In this document: piece by piece, positions 34,543-42,675 of the stretch
Layout: each line of letters starts with the position of its first letter
Numbering within the stretch: position 1 is the first letter of the stretch
Assembly: GCA_934486875.1 (NCBI GenBank)
Contig: CAKSPU010000018.1
Coordinates: forward strand, 1 to 42,975
Direction of reading: 5' to 3'
Length of the DNA: 42,975 nucleotides
Origin: an uncultured Oscillospiraceae bacterium
GTDB lineage: Bacteria; Bacillota; Clostridia; Oscillospirales; Ruminococcaceae
Position numbers and translations under genes: made by a program
The notes under the pieces: generated by a model
Seen by the model: only the letters and a program-made list of their open reading frames with translations
Databases searched by the model: none
Told to the model about the DNA's origin: nothing

Positions 34543-35098
34543 TGATGAAAATGGGGATCGGGGGGCAGTTGGGACGGTTGGAAAATTCGGCGGTGATGAC
34601 GGTGTATTCATCGCTGTCGATCGTTTTTACAAATTCAAGGAGAGCGTCCTTTTCCTCAAAGCCCGTGTCCCTGCCGTAGTAAAGTATCATTGAGATGAGT
34701 CCGCCCTTTCTGATAAGGCGCAGGGCTTTTTTCACCGCTTCAAGGCTTGTGTCCTTGTTTGTATGAACGGTGTGGTCGCCCCCGGGGAGCCAGCCGAAAT
34801 TAAAGGTTATGCAGGATACTGTGCCCTCATAGGCATAGTTGTCCATCTCCGTATGGCTGCCGAGGACAAGTCTGGCACGGTCGTAAAGCCCCTTTTCGCA
34901 GAGAAGCTTTTTGGTGCTTTCGATAGCGTCGCTCTGGATATCAAAGGCGGTCACCTTTCCGCTGTCGCCCACAAGCTCACATAAAAATGCGGTGTCGTTT
35001 CCTCTGCCTGCGGTGGCATCTATGCAGATGTCGCCCTCGGAGACACGGGAGGCTATGACACCCTTTGAGATGTCAAGGGCATTGAATGTCTTTCTCAT
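34532..35098 (-). CDS. mnmM: tRNA (mnm5s2U34) methyltransferase MnmM (YtqB) family
   Basis: 188 residues with the class I methyltransferase motif DATAGRGNDTAFL (27-39), an acidic residue after the second strand (FDIQ) and FNFGWLPGGDH (99-109), the signature of the YtqB/rRNA_methylase (PF06962) group. Bacillus YtqB has been shown to be MnmM, which methylates the aminomethyl group of tRNA wobble uridine using S-adenosylmethionine. Function here is by family. Its ATG overlaps the stop of the pantothenate kinase gene (ATGA), so it is the last gene of the long minus-strand run. Confidence 0.85.
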   Translation of the reverse strand: MRKTFNALDISKGVIASRVSEGDICIDATAGRGNDTAFLCELVGDSGKVTAFDIQSDAIESTKKLLCEKGLYDRARLVLGSHTEMDNYAYEGTVSCITFNFGWLPGGDHTVHTNKDTSLEAVKKALRLIRKGGLISMILYYGRDTGFEEKDALLEFVKTIDSDEYTVITAEFSNRPNCPPIPIFIIRE

Positions 35099-35925
35099 AT
35101 ATTCTGCGTCCTTTCAAGTCCGAGGATAACTGCGCCCAGAGCACCTGCATAGGCGGCTTTCGGGGGAACGGTGAATTTCAGTCCGTGGAGGTCGCCCACC
35201 GCTTCGAGAATGGCTTTGCCCTCGGGTATCTCGGACATTGCGCCTACGAAAACGGCTTCGGTGAAGTCGGTACCTTTGCAGGCAAAGGCTGCCATCACAC
35301 CTGCGGTCTGGAACACCATATTCGCAAGTCCTGCGGCGATATGGGCAGGCTCGTGAGATATATGGCGGCTGCCGAAATTTGCGGCGGTGACGTTTGCCGC
35401 AAGACCGCCTAAAATGCCCTTGCAGATGTCGCCCATTGTGAGATCGACCTTGGCAGGGTCGCCCTCGGATATAAGGCGGTTCACGGTATCGCTGTCGGTG
35501 ACGTTTATTGTAAGGTCCGCAAGACCTGCAAGTGTGCCGCCGCCGACTCCGCTGCCGCCGATATGGGTGAGCCTGTCGCCGTCGGCGGTGACAAATGCTG
35601 TACCCGTGCCGATGCTCACAACAACAGCCTTGCTTATGCCGCTGAGCTTCTGCGCCCCACGGGCAAAGCAGCCGAACTCCTCAAAATAAGTCCGTGGGAT
35701 ATTTCCGAAGCGGTGCTCGGCAATGTCATTGCCTGCTCCTGTAAGGAAAATGTACTGCGGAGGGGCTGTTATTCCCGCTTCACCAAGCATTGCCCTCACT
35801 TCCGCTTCGAGATGTTCACCGCTGCCGTCGGCGGTGTATTTTCTGCCTGCAAGGATATTTGCGCTGTCATCTGCGGCGATGAGCTTTACTGCCGAGCCGC
35901 CGATATCTGCTCCAAGATAGTACAT
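35095..35925 (-). CDS. coaW: Type II pantothenate kinase
   Basis: 276 residues from ATG 35925. A longer TTG start at 35946 would place the ribosome-binding site AGAAAGGA inside the gene. ASKHA fold: GADIGGSAVKLI at the N-terminus (phosphate 1), VVVSIGTGTAF in the middle, then GGSGVGGGTLAGL and FVGAM toward the end. This is the pattern of the eukaryote-like (Fumble/CoaW) kinases, which phosphorylate pantothenate, the first step of CoA synthesis, and are usually insensitive to CoA feedback. It lies 4 bases after the ThuA gene and overlaps mnmM by 4. Confidence 0.87.
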   Translation of the reverse strand: MYYLGADIGGSAVKLIAADDSANILAGRKYTADGSGEHLEAEVRAMLGEAGITAPPQYIFLTGAGNDIAEHRFGNIPRTYFEEFGCFARGAQKLSGISKAVVVSIGTGTAFVTADGDRLTHIGGSGVGGGTLAGLADLTINVTDSDTVNRLISEGDPAKVDLTMGDICKGILGGLAANVTAANFGSRHISHEPAHIAAGLANMVFQTAGVMAAFACKGTDFTEAVFVGAMSEIPEGKAILEAVGDLHGLKFTVPPKAAYAGALGAVILGLERTQNI

Positions 35926-35929
35926 TTTC

Positions 35930-36652
35930 TCAGTTTCCTTTCTCAAGAGGTTCGGGATTGGTGCAGGGGATATTGCGGCTTTCCCTGTCCAGCGGCGCTG
36001 CCCATTTTACGGCATTTTTTATTATCCGAAGCACGTTTTTGTCGTGATAAACGGGATATTCCTCGTGTCCCGGCTGGAAATAGAAGATATGCCCTGCGCC
36101 CCGCCTGAAGGTCACGCCGCAGCGGAATACCTCGCCTCCCGAAAACCAGCCCATAAACACTACCTCGTCGGGGTTCGGGATATCAAAGGGCTCGCCGTAC
36201 ATCTCCTCACGGGGAAGCTCAAAATGCTCGGGAATGCCCTGTGCAATGGGGTGGGAGGGTATGACTGTCCAGACACGCTCTCTGTCGCCGTGCCGCCATT
36301 TCAGATTGCAGGAGGTGCCGCAGAGGGCTTTGAATATTTTGCTGTGGTGGGCTGAGTGGAGGGGGATAAAGCCCATTCCGCCGTTTATCCGCTCGGTCAC
36401 AAGGCGGACGGTCTCGTCGCTTACCCTGTCGTGAGCCTGATGTCCCCACCATATCAGGACATCGGTATCGTCAAGGAGCTCCTTGGTGATGCCGTCTCTT
36501 TCCATACCGAGTGAGGCGTATTTTACGGAAAATTCCCCGTCAGCTTCAAGATATTTTCCGATTTGGCGGTGTATTCCCTCGGGATATATGGCAGCCACCT
36601 CGGGCTGATTTTTCTCGTGGATATATTCGTTCCACACAAGCACATTTATCAT
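35930..36652 (-). CDS. ThuA-like (trehalose utilization) protein
   Basis: 240 residues of a class I glutamine-amidotransferase-like fold. It begins INVLVWNEYIHEKN and has DVLIWWGHQAHD, GFIPLHSAHHS, CNLKWRHGDRERVW and RGAGHIFYFQPGHEEYPVY, all typical of ThuA-like proteins (PF06283), which take part in disaccharide catabolism in rhizobia. The exact reaction is unknown. It directly follows the small gene upstream, with the latter's TAA adjoining this ATG and GGAGGAGC as ribosome-binding site. Confidence 0.83.
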   Translation of the reverse strand: MINVLVWNEYIHEKNQPEVAAIYPEGIHRQIGKYLEADGEFSVKYASLGMERDGITKELLDDTDVLIWWGHQAHDRVSDETVRLVTERINGGMGFIPLHSAHHSKIFKALCGTSCNLKWRHGDRERVWTVIPSHPIAQGIPEHFELPREEMYGEPFDIPNPDEVVFMGWFSGGEVFRCGVTFRRGAGHIFYFQPGHEEYPVYHDKNVLRIIKNAVKWAAPLDRESRNIPCTNPEPLEKGN

Positions 36653-36892
36653 TTATGAAAGCTCCTCCATTATGCGCTCTGCGGACTCCTTTGCGGCTTC
36701 TCCGAGAGCTTTCTTGGACTTTGTTTCCGAGCTTATCATTTCAAGCTCCATAAGCACGTCTTCAAGCAGGCAGGCGGTGTCATCATCTGTGCGGGTGTCA
36801 TCACAGACGGCGGAAAGCTTGTCGTAAAAGGCTTCAAAGCTTATTTTGCCGCTTATCGCCTGTGAGCATATGTCCTTTATTTTATCGGTCAT
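36653..36892 (-). CDS. Small hypothetical helical protein
   Basis: 79 residues from ATG 36892, which overlaps the stop of the sugar isomerase gene (ATGA) and has AAGGAG eight bases before it. Acidic and almost wholly helical by composition (IKDICSQAISGKISFEAFYDKLSAV). No motif I recognise. The tight coupling on both sides supports a real gene. It may be a partner of the isomerase or ThuA protein, but that is only inference. Confidence 0.65.
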   Translation of the reverse strand: MTDKIKDICSQAISGKISFEAFYDKLSAVCDDTRTDDDTACLLEDVLMELEMISSETKSKKALGEAAKESAERIMEELS

Positions 36893-37743
36893 TTTAAGCA
36901 CTCCTTAAATATGTTCAGTAAGTTTTCAGCCGATCTTCTCATATACGACAGTTGATCCGCTGCGCCGAAATGTTCCACGGAAAAGCTGTCTCTGTAGCCG
37001 TCCTCAAGCAGCTTTCTGACTATTCCCCCGATGCCGATGTATCCGCCGCAGGCTTCGCAGGGGTACATTATTTTTCCCGAAAGGTCTGTCTTGCCGTTGG
37101 TGCCTGAGGCGTTTCTGCGTGAGCTGTCACGGGAGCGGTCTTTGAGATGAACGTGGGCTGTGTATTTTCTGAGCTTTAAATATGCTTCCTCCGCATTTTC
37201 AAGGCTGTAGGCGAAATTTCCCGTGTCAAAGGTGAATTTCAGCCCGTTTACGTTCTCCATAAACCACAGAAGTCCGTCAGCGTCGGAATATGGTGCGGCT
37301 TCGTCGTCAAAATCCTCGAGAGTGACGGTTATGCCGTACTGCTTTGCTTCTTCGCACATAAAGCTGAGGCTTTCCGCCATTTTGCCCCTGACCGCTTCAA
37401 AATTATCCTCGGGGGTGATAAATCCCGCAACGGCGAGGACCTTTTTTGCCCCGAAATATGCGGCGGTTTCCAGATGCTCCTTTATTTTGTTACGGGTGAT
37501 ATTTTCGGCTTCGTGACCCATATCGAAGCGGTTGTAGACCGAGGCGGCGGACAGTCCGCAGGAGTCGAAAAGCGCTTTTGTCTCTGCCCTTTCGGACAGC
37601 CGCCAGAGGTCACATTCAAGTCCCTCATAGCCTGCTTCACGGGCATATTCCAGCATTTTTTCGGGCGATATGCCCTGCTGCTCTGCGCCCTCGTAAATGT
37701 GTTCAAGGAAGATGTTCAGCTGTGGAAATTTTGGTGTGTACAT
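36889..37743 (-). CDS. Sugar phosphate isomerase/epimerase (AP endonuclease 2 TIM barrel)
   Basis: 284 residues of the xylose isomerase-like TIM barrel. Metal-ligand positions are seen in VTLEDFDD, FTFDTGNFAYS, AHVHLKDRS and the closing FSVEHFG, giving the Glu-Asp-His-Glu set of this family. It interconverts or cleaves a keto/aldo sugar or sugar acid, with divalent metal. It lies 13 bases after the DUF4832-like secreted protein gene and beside ThuA, a pairing that is common in sugar-degradation operons, so these two may act on the same substrate. Confidence 0.83.
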   Translation of the reverse strand: MYTPKFPQLNIFLEHIYEGAEQQGISPEKMLEYAREAGYEGLECDLWRLSERAETKALFDSCGLSAASVYNRFDMGHEAENITRNKIKEHLETAAYFGAKKVLAVAGFITPEDNFEAVRGKMAESLSFMCEEAKQYGITVTLEDFDDEAAPYSDADGLLWFMENVNGLKFTFDTGNFAYSLENAEEAYLKLRKYTAHVHLKDRSRDSSRRNASGTNGKTDLSGKIMYPCEACGGYIGIGGIVRKLLEDGYRDSFSVEHFGAADQLSYMRRSAENLLNIFKECLK

Positions 37744-37756
37744 AGTCGGGTTCCTT

Positions 37757-39154
37757 TCAATTGCTTATTTTTCCGAGCAGAAGATAATTATTGTCTGCGG
37801 TGTGCTTGTTTGCAAAGCGGATATCGGGGGTGCTGTCCTTTTCATAGCTGCCCTCAAATGCACCGACAGCAAGGTGCTTTCCTTTGGGAAGAAGGCTGCT
37901 GCTAAGGGTGAATGAGATGGTTTTGGTTTTGCCCGAGCCAAATGCTCCGCTGTCAATTTTAAAGCTTTTGGGTAGGAGCTTTATGACCTTGCCGTTTTGG
38001 TCGGTGACGGCAAATCTCAGTTCTGTAGGGAAATATGCAGGGGCATTTCCTGTGTTTTTTATCTTCAGTTTTATTGTGGTGTTGTTTTCATTTCGGGTGA
38101 GTGATGCCGAGGTTACGGTAAAGTTGTAGCCCATTTCATTGCTGAGCCGTTCCACAAGCTCTTTTTTGTCGCTGTAAAGTGCGGAGCCGTCATACATTGA
38201 GCCGCCAAGCGCCATATATGTGAGCTTTCCCACTTCCACAGAGTCGATGAGTGCCTTGTCAGTCCAGCTTCCGTCATCACGCTGATAGGAATATCCATAG
38301 CACATTTCGCCAACGGTGGGGAGGTTGTTTTCCGCTGCGGGGAGGAGGGCTTTTTCGTGACCGATAAGTCCCACAAGTCCGTCACGGCGGAGTGTTATGC
38401 CCAGGGATACGGCGTATTCGGAAACGGGAGTAGGCTTGTCATCATTCACGGGGAGAACCAGCTGTGTGCTGTGAAAAAGCTCCGACCAGTCCTTGAGACA
38501 CTTTTTCTGCGTATCCTCCGAGGGCATTTTGCTGCCATCAAGACCGTAGGTGTGCCACTCGCCCCAGTTGCCGTAGGTACGGATATCGATAAATTCTATG
38601 CGGCTGTCGCCGTCATAGCGCTCTGCAATGGCTTTTGCAAGGCTCATTGCGGCAGTATAATAATGCTTGTCGCTCCAGACGGGTGTGCGCTGGGTGCTGT
38701 CATCGCTGTAGAATGATGTGGCGGCGGCGGTTGTGTATTTGCAGCCATTGTCGTAGACATACTGAGGCACAAGCCCGTCGGGGGCATCTGAGCCTGAATC
38801 GGCGGGGACAATGCCGAATGCAAAGGTCTTGCCGTATTTGTCGCATAGCTCTGCCAATTCATCTATCCGAGACCAGTCATAAACGCCCTCTGAGGTCTCG
38901 ATATCCTTCCAGTTGAAGCGGGAATAGACTACGGATATCATATCCCAAGCAGGGTCATTTTCGATACCGTAAACGGGGTCATCAAACCAGCTTGGGTCAT
39001 AGACATACTCCACCCAGCCTTTGTGGGGATTGGGCACTGCGGCGGTCTCGGGAGCTATTGGGAACGCCATTGTTCCGCTTTCGGCGGACAGGGGTGTACA
39101 GAGCAGGGGGAGGGATATCACTGCGGCAAGGATAAGTGAAAGTATTCTTTTCAT
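37757..39154 (-). CDS. Secreted DUF4832/DUF4874-type glycosidase-like protein
   Basis: 465 residues from ATG 39154 with ACAGGAGC upstream. The frame opens at 39211 but the signal peptide MKRILSLILAAVISLPLLCTPLSA begins here. A TIM-barrel-like domain follows, with NPHKGWVEYVYD, VYSRFNWKDIETSEGVYDWSRIDE and IDIRTYGNWGEWHTYG, characteristic of DUF4874/DUF4832 proteins, which resemble GH42-like beta-glycosidases. A C-terminal beta-sandwich (about 350-465, KIKNTGNAPAYFP) looks like a DUF4832 or carbohydrate-binding module. Catalysis is not established for the family. The glutamate in NWGEW is a candidate acid/base. Confidence 0.78.
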   Translation of the reverse strand: MKRILSLILAAVISLPLLCTPLSAESGTMAFPIAPETAAVPNPHKGWVEYVYDPSWFDDPVYGIENDPAWDMISVVYSRFNWKDIETSEGVYDWSRIDELAELCDKYGKTFAFGIVPADSGSDAPDGLVPQYVYDNGCKYTTAAATSFYSDDSTQRTPVWSDKHYYTAAMSLAKAIAERYDGDSRIEFIDIRTYGNWGEWHTYGLDGSKMPSEDTQKKCLKDWSELFHSTQLVLPVNDDKPTPVSEYAVSLGITLRRDGLVGLIGHEKALLPAAENNLPTVGEMCYGYSYQRDDGSWTDKALIDSVEVGKLTYMALGGSMYDGSALYSDKKELVERLSNEMGYNFTVTSASLTRNENNTTIKLKIKNTGNAPAYFPTELRFAVTDQNGKVIKLLPKSFKIDSGAFGSGKTKTISFTLSSSLLPKGKHLAVGAFEGSYEKDSTPDIRFANKHTADNNYLLLGKISN

Positions 39155-39173
39155 ATATAACGCTCCTGTTATA

Positions 39174-40034
39174 TTACATAAGCGCCGAAAGCTGCCGGGA
39201 AACATCTGCAAACTGCTGTAGGGTGAGCTGCTCGGGGCGGATATTTTCCGAAAGCCCTGCGGCTTTTATTGCGCTTATAACGGTCTGCTTGTCGGCGGAC
39301 ATTGATGAGGAAAGGGAGTTTGCGAGATTTTTTCTTCGCTGTGAGAATGCTCCTCTTACCACACGGAAAAAGAATTTTTCATCGGCAACATTTACTGCGG
39401 GGGTCTCCCTGATATCAAGGCGGATAACGCAGGAATCAACGTTGGGAGCGGGCATAAAGCTGCCTCGTGAAACGTTGAAAAGGAGCTTGGGCTCTGCGTA
39501 GTAATGCACCGCCGCAGTTACCGCTCCGCACTCTCTGCTGCCGGGCTTTGCACAAAGTCTTACCCCTGCTTCCTTTTGAACCATTACGGTGACAGACTTT
39601 ATGGGCAGGCGGCTTTCAAGGAGGTACATTATGATAGGTGAGGTGATGTAATAGGGGAGGTTTGCGCAGACCGCCACATCAAGCCCCTTGAAATTTTCCT
39701 CGATAACGGCGTTAAGGTCGGTTTTCATAACGTCCGCATTGATAATTGTAACGTTATCATATTCCGCTAAGGTCTCCTGTAAAATCGGGATAAGGCGGGT
39801 GTCGATCTCCACCGCTGCGACCCTGTCCGCACGCTTGGCAAGCTCGTTTGTGAGAACGCCCACGCCTGTTCCTATCTCGATAACGCCGAAGCCTTTTCCG
39901 GCATTGCCCATTTCGGCAATTTTCGGGCATATTGAGGGATTTATGATAAAATTCTGCCCCAGTGCTTTGGAAAATGTGAAGCCGTGGCGCTCAAAGATAT
40001 CCTTTATAACGTTTATGTTTGTGAGATTTTCCAT
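39174..40034 (-). CDS. rsmA: 16S rRNA (A1518/A1519-N6)-dimethyltransferase KsgA/RsmA
   Basis: 286 residues. S-adenosylmethionine site VIEIGTGVGVLT (51-62), AVEIDTRLI (75-82) and the N6-adenine methylase signature NLPYYIT (125-131). It begins with HGFTFSKALGQNFIINP, the conserved KsgA N-terminus, and ends with the small helical domain. It dimethylates two adenosines in helix 45 late in 30S assembly, and loss gives kasugamycin resistance. It lies 12 bases after sfsA in the long run of minus-strand genes. Confidence 0.95.
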   Translation of the reverse strand: MENLTNINVIKDIFERHGFTFSKALGQNFIINPSICPKIAEMGNAGKGFGVIEIGTGVGVLTNELAKRADRVAAVEIDTRLIPILQETLAEYDNVTIINADVMKTDLNAVIEENFKGLDVAVCANLPYYITSPIIMYLLESRLPIKSVTVMVQKEAGVRLCAKPGSRECGAVTAAVHYYAEPKLLFNVSRGSFMPAPNVDSCVIRLDIRETPAVNVADEKFFFRVVRGAFSQRRKNLANSLSSSMSADKQTVISAIKAAGLSENIRPEQLTLQQFADVSRQLSALM

Positions 40035-40046
40035 AAGGTCTTTCCT

Positions 40047-40748
40047 TTATAAAATTATTTTGCAGGGCTTGTCTATCACCATACTGTCGGGGGTGACGGC
40101 GCAGGTGTATGCGAGGACGTTCACGCCGTTTTCCGAAGCGGCTTTCAGGGCATCGGCAAACTGTGGGTGGGTGTTACGGTTGGGGGTGAAATATTTCGCC
40201 CTTTCCATTTGTATCACAAAGAGAATGTATGCCTCGTATCCGCTTTTTGCGGCGGTCACAAGCTCATTTATGTGCTTTAGTCCACGCTCTGTCGGTGCGT
40301 CGGGAAAGCGGCACACACCGTTATCCTCAAGGGTGCAGCCCTTGACCTCCATAAATATTCTGCGTTCCCCCGCTTCAATGTAAAAATCAAATCGGGAGCT
40401 GCCGAAAACCGTTTCGGGGCGGATATATGTGACATTTTCAAAAAGCTGTGGGATAAATTCCATTGCGGCTTTGTTGGGGCTCTGGCTGTCCATATTTATG
40501 AGCATTCCGTTTTTGTAAACGGCGATGAGGTCATATTGTGTCTTTCGGCGGGGGGCTTTGCTGCTGTCTGCGGGAGGGGCTTTTTCAAGTATCACCCTTG
40601 CGCCCCGGGGCAGAAGCTCTTTGCACCGTCCTGTGTTTTTAACGTGGACGGTCTCTTCTCTGCCGTTTACTGTGACCTTTGCAATAAATCTGTTGGGGCG
40701 GGAGATGAACACGCCCTCTTCGGTAATGCCGTATTTTATGGAGCTCAC
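40047..40748 (-). CDS. sfsA: SfsA family DNA/RNA nuclease-like protein
   Basis: 233 residues. FISRPNRFIAKV, HVKNTGRCKELL, SRFDFYIE, FMEVKGCTLE and FPDAPTERGLKHI are the family signatures. The last three form a PD-(D/E)xK-like nuclease core. Known as sugar fermentation stimulation protein in E. coli, it binds DNA, and nuclease activity has been suggested. The listed start is GTG 40748, but AAGGGGTGAG abuts it. Family members start around MKYG, and here that position is ATA (40739), so start choice is uncertain. It lies 3 bases after the DUF6472 gene. Confidence 0.9.
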   Translation of the reverse strand: MSSIKYGITEEGVFISRPNRFIAKVTVNGREETVHVKNTGRCKELLPRGARVILEKAPPADSSKAPRRKTQYDLIAVYKNGMLINMDSQSPNKAAMEFIPQLFENVTYIRPETVFGSSRFDFYIEAGERRIFMEVKGCTLEDNGVCRFPDAPTERGLKHINELVTAAKSGYEAYILFVIQMERAKYFTPNRNTHPQFADALKAASENGVNVLAYTCAVTPDSMVIDKPCKIIL

Positions 40749-40751
40749 CCC

Positions 40752-40946
40752 TTACATCTGATGCTTTACAACGCCGTATTCATCGTCAAGACGATAGTAG
40801 GGACAGGCGTAATTCGTGCCGTTCATAAAGCGGTACATCTCGTCCTCGTCAAGATTTACAAGGCAGGTGTAGCAGTCATAATCATCGTCATATACGTAAT
40901 TCACGCAGGTATCGCAGTTTGTGGGCTGCTTTGCAGTTCGGGACAT
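40752..40946 (-). CDS. DUF6472-family small cysteine-rich protein
   Basis: 64 residues from ATG 40946, with AAAGGAAG upstream. The listed frame opens 24 bases earlier. C11/C14, C25/C28 and C48 with NCDTCVNYVYDDDYDCYTC and ACPYYRLDDEYGVV give a probable zinc- or iron-binding mini-domain, very acidic. I recall this family as DUF6472, widespread in Clostridia and of unknown function. Tight spacing between the nitrilase and sfsA genes. Confidence 0.78.
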   Translation of the reverse strand: MSRTAKQPTNCDTCVNYVYDDDYDCYTCLVNLDEDEMYRFMNGTNYACPYYRLDDEYGVVKHQM

Positions 40947-40966
40947 TTTCGGCACTTCCTTTCGGG

Positions 40967-41845
40967 TCATCTTTTTCTGTCGCTTCTCACAAATGGATAT
41001 TTTATCTCTTCCGATGTCAGGAGCGAATATTTTTCGGGTCGTCTGTAGGCATTTCCGTGGACTTCGGTCTCACGGTATCGTCTGAGCACATCAATATCAA
41101 GCTCGCCTATGTATATGCCCTCGGTTTCCCCTGCATCAAGGACGCAGGTATCACGGGAGGAGGGAAGCTCGGGGAGGTATGCCACGCCGTCAAAAAGGGT
41201 GGAATGACCGTTGCAGTCGGGGTGTCCTGCGGGATAATTGCAGGTGGCTATGGCGGTCATATTTTCATAGGCTCTGCCCCTGAGCTGGGAGAGCCTGTTT
41301 ATCTCCATAGGGCAGGCATTCGGCACAAGGATAAGCTCTGCGCCTTTGAGCATAAGTATCCTTGCACTTTCGGGAAATTCCCTGTCATAGCATATCATTG
41401 AGCCTACGGTCACATCTCCCTTGGCGGTGGAAAGAACGCCTGTGTAAAAGTCATCGCCCGCAGAAAGTCGGGCTTCGCAGCCGAAATCGCAGGTATGCAC
41501 CTTGGAATATTTATAAACGAGTCTGCCGCTTTTGTCAAAAAGGCTGACGGTGTTTTTGGGCAGCGGTTCAAAACTTTCAGGATAGGTCACGGCAATTGCC
41601 GTTTCAAGCTCGGCGGCAAGGCTTTGGAATGAACGGACAAACCTGCCCTCCGATGATACTGCCATTGCCTTTAGCTCTGAAATATCCTCGGGAATGGTAT
41701 ATCCGCAGCTCCACATTTCGGGGAACAGAATGATGTCCGCTCCCATTTCCTTTGCTTTTTTGCAGGCTTCTGTGCCCTTTTTCAGATTGCCCTCTGCCGA
41801 TGCTTCGGGGAGCAGCTGCATAAAGGCGATTTTAAGCTTATCCAT
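40967..41845 (-). CDS. Carbon-nitrogen hydrolase (nitrilase superfamily)
   Basis: 292 residues from ATG 41845. AAAGG lies 11 bases upstream and an earlier ATG at 41863 precedes that site. Catalytic triad Glu-Lys-Cys is complete: E43 in FPEMWSCGY, K115 in YSKVHTCDFG and C152 in GSMICYDREFPES. It hydrolyses an amide or nitrile, substrate unknown. NAC-x-x-EINRLSQLRGRAYEN and the closing GELDIDVLRRYRE fit the amidase branches near N-carbamoylputrescine amidase and omega-amidase. It starts 14 bases after the DUF5131 gene. Confidence 0.87.
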   Translation of the reverse strand: MDKLKIAFMQLLPEASAEGNLKKGTEACKKAKEMGADIILFPEMWSCGYTIPEDISELKAMAVSSEGRFVRSFQSLAAELETAIAVTYPESFEPLPKNTVSLFDKSGRLVYKYSKVHTCDFGCEARLSAGDDFYTGVLSTAKGDVTVGSMICYDREFPESARILMLKGAELILVPNACPMEINRLSQLRGRAYENMTAIATCNYPAGHPDCNGHSTLFDGVAYLPELPSSRDTCVLDAGETEGIYIGELDIDVLRRYRETEVHGNAYRRPEKYSLLTSEEIKYPFVRSDRKR

Positions 41846-41859
41846 AATTTTTGTACCTT

Positions 41860-42675
41860 TCATATATCATCAATCGTGAGCTGAATGTTTTCCTCTTCGG
41901 TCATTCGGGCGGTCTCGGGGATATAGTTTTCGCCTATGCGGAAATCAATGTCCGCTTTTCTTGCCTGACTGCGCTGATAGCGGCGCTTTATAAAATATGT
42001 TCTGCCGTCCTTGACAAACCGTGCGCCTGTCTGATGAAAATAAAAGGGGATATTTTCCGAGATGCACTGCTCTCTGAGGGACAATATCCAGTCATAATCG
42101 CAGGGACGGGCATTCTGACCCGATTCGCCCCCTGCGGAGACCTCCTCTATACGCCCGTCAAGATAGGGGGATATGTTTATTTTTTCAAGCAGGGGAGCGG
42201 CTATGACGGAGCGGTGCTTTATGGGCAGGGAGAGGAATATCGGCAGGCGGAAGTCGGCTCTGTCCTGATTTTCAACGGTGCAGCCTATCATCACGTTGTC
42301 ATAGCCGTCGCCCCAGTCATCGGGCAGGCAGCTTTCAAGGCGGTCGATGCGCTTGGTAAAGAAATAAAAGCGGCAGTCGATTCGCTCTTTCATCATTTTC
42401 CAGCAGTCATCACGCCAGCCGTCGGCATCGGACAGGAGAAAATCAGAGGTGAAGCAGGTAAATAGCATCCTGCCCGAGGGTATTTTATAGCTGCCGTCAC
42501 GCTTTCGTTTAACGGGCAGGTCAAAATTGCCTGTTTTCTTGCAGAGGCTGCTTGACTGCGTGCTTCCGTACATTTCGTCCTGTCGGTAGACGTAGCAGTA
42601 TTTGCAGCCCGGGCTTATTTTCGTGCAGCCGTGCCACGGGTTCCAGTCGGCATAGAGCGGTGAGATGTTTTTCAT
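41860..42675 (-). CDS. DUF5131 (phage Gp37/Gp68-like) protein with a radical-SAM-like cysteine motif
   Basis: 271 residues. N-terminal DWNPWHGCTKISPGCKYCYVY holds C17, C24 and C27 (Cx6CxxC), which suggests an iron-sulfur cluster as in radical-SAM-like enzymes. FYFFTKRIDRL, NVMIGCTVENQDRADFRLPIFL and SAGGESGQNARPCDYDW are hallmarks of DUF5131/PF07505. The family is frequent in phages and mobile DNA but also in chromosomes. The role is unknown. Its ATG overlaps the stop of a small upstream gene (ATGA), and its own ribosome-binding site is weak, so translation is probably coupled. Confidence 0.85.
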   Translation of the reverse strand: MKNISPLYADWNPWHGCTKISPGCKYCYVYRQDEMYGSTQSSSLCKKTGNFDLPVKRKRDGSYKIPSGRMLFTCFTSDFLLSDADGWRDDCWKMMKERIDCRFYFFTKRIDRLESCLPDDWGDGYDNVMIGCTVENQDRADFRLPIFLSLPIKHRSVIAAPLLEKINISPYLDGRIEEVSAGGESGQNARPCDYDWILSLREQCISENIPFYFHQTGARFVKDGRTYFIKRRYQRSQARKADIDFRIGENYIPETARMTEEENIQLTIDDI

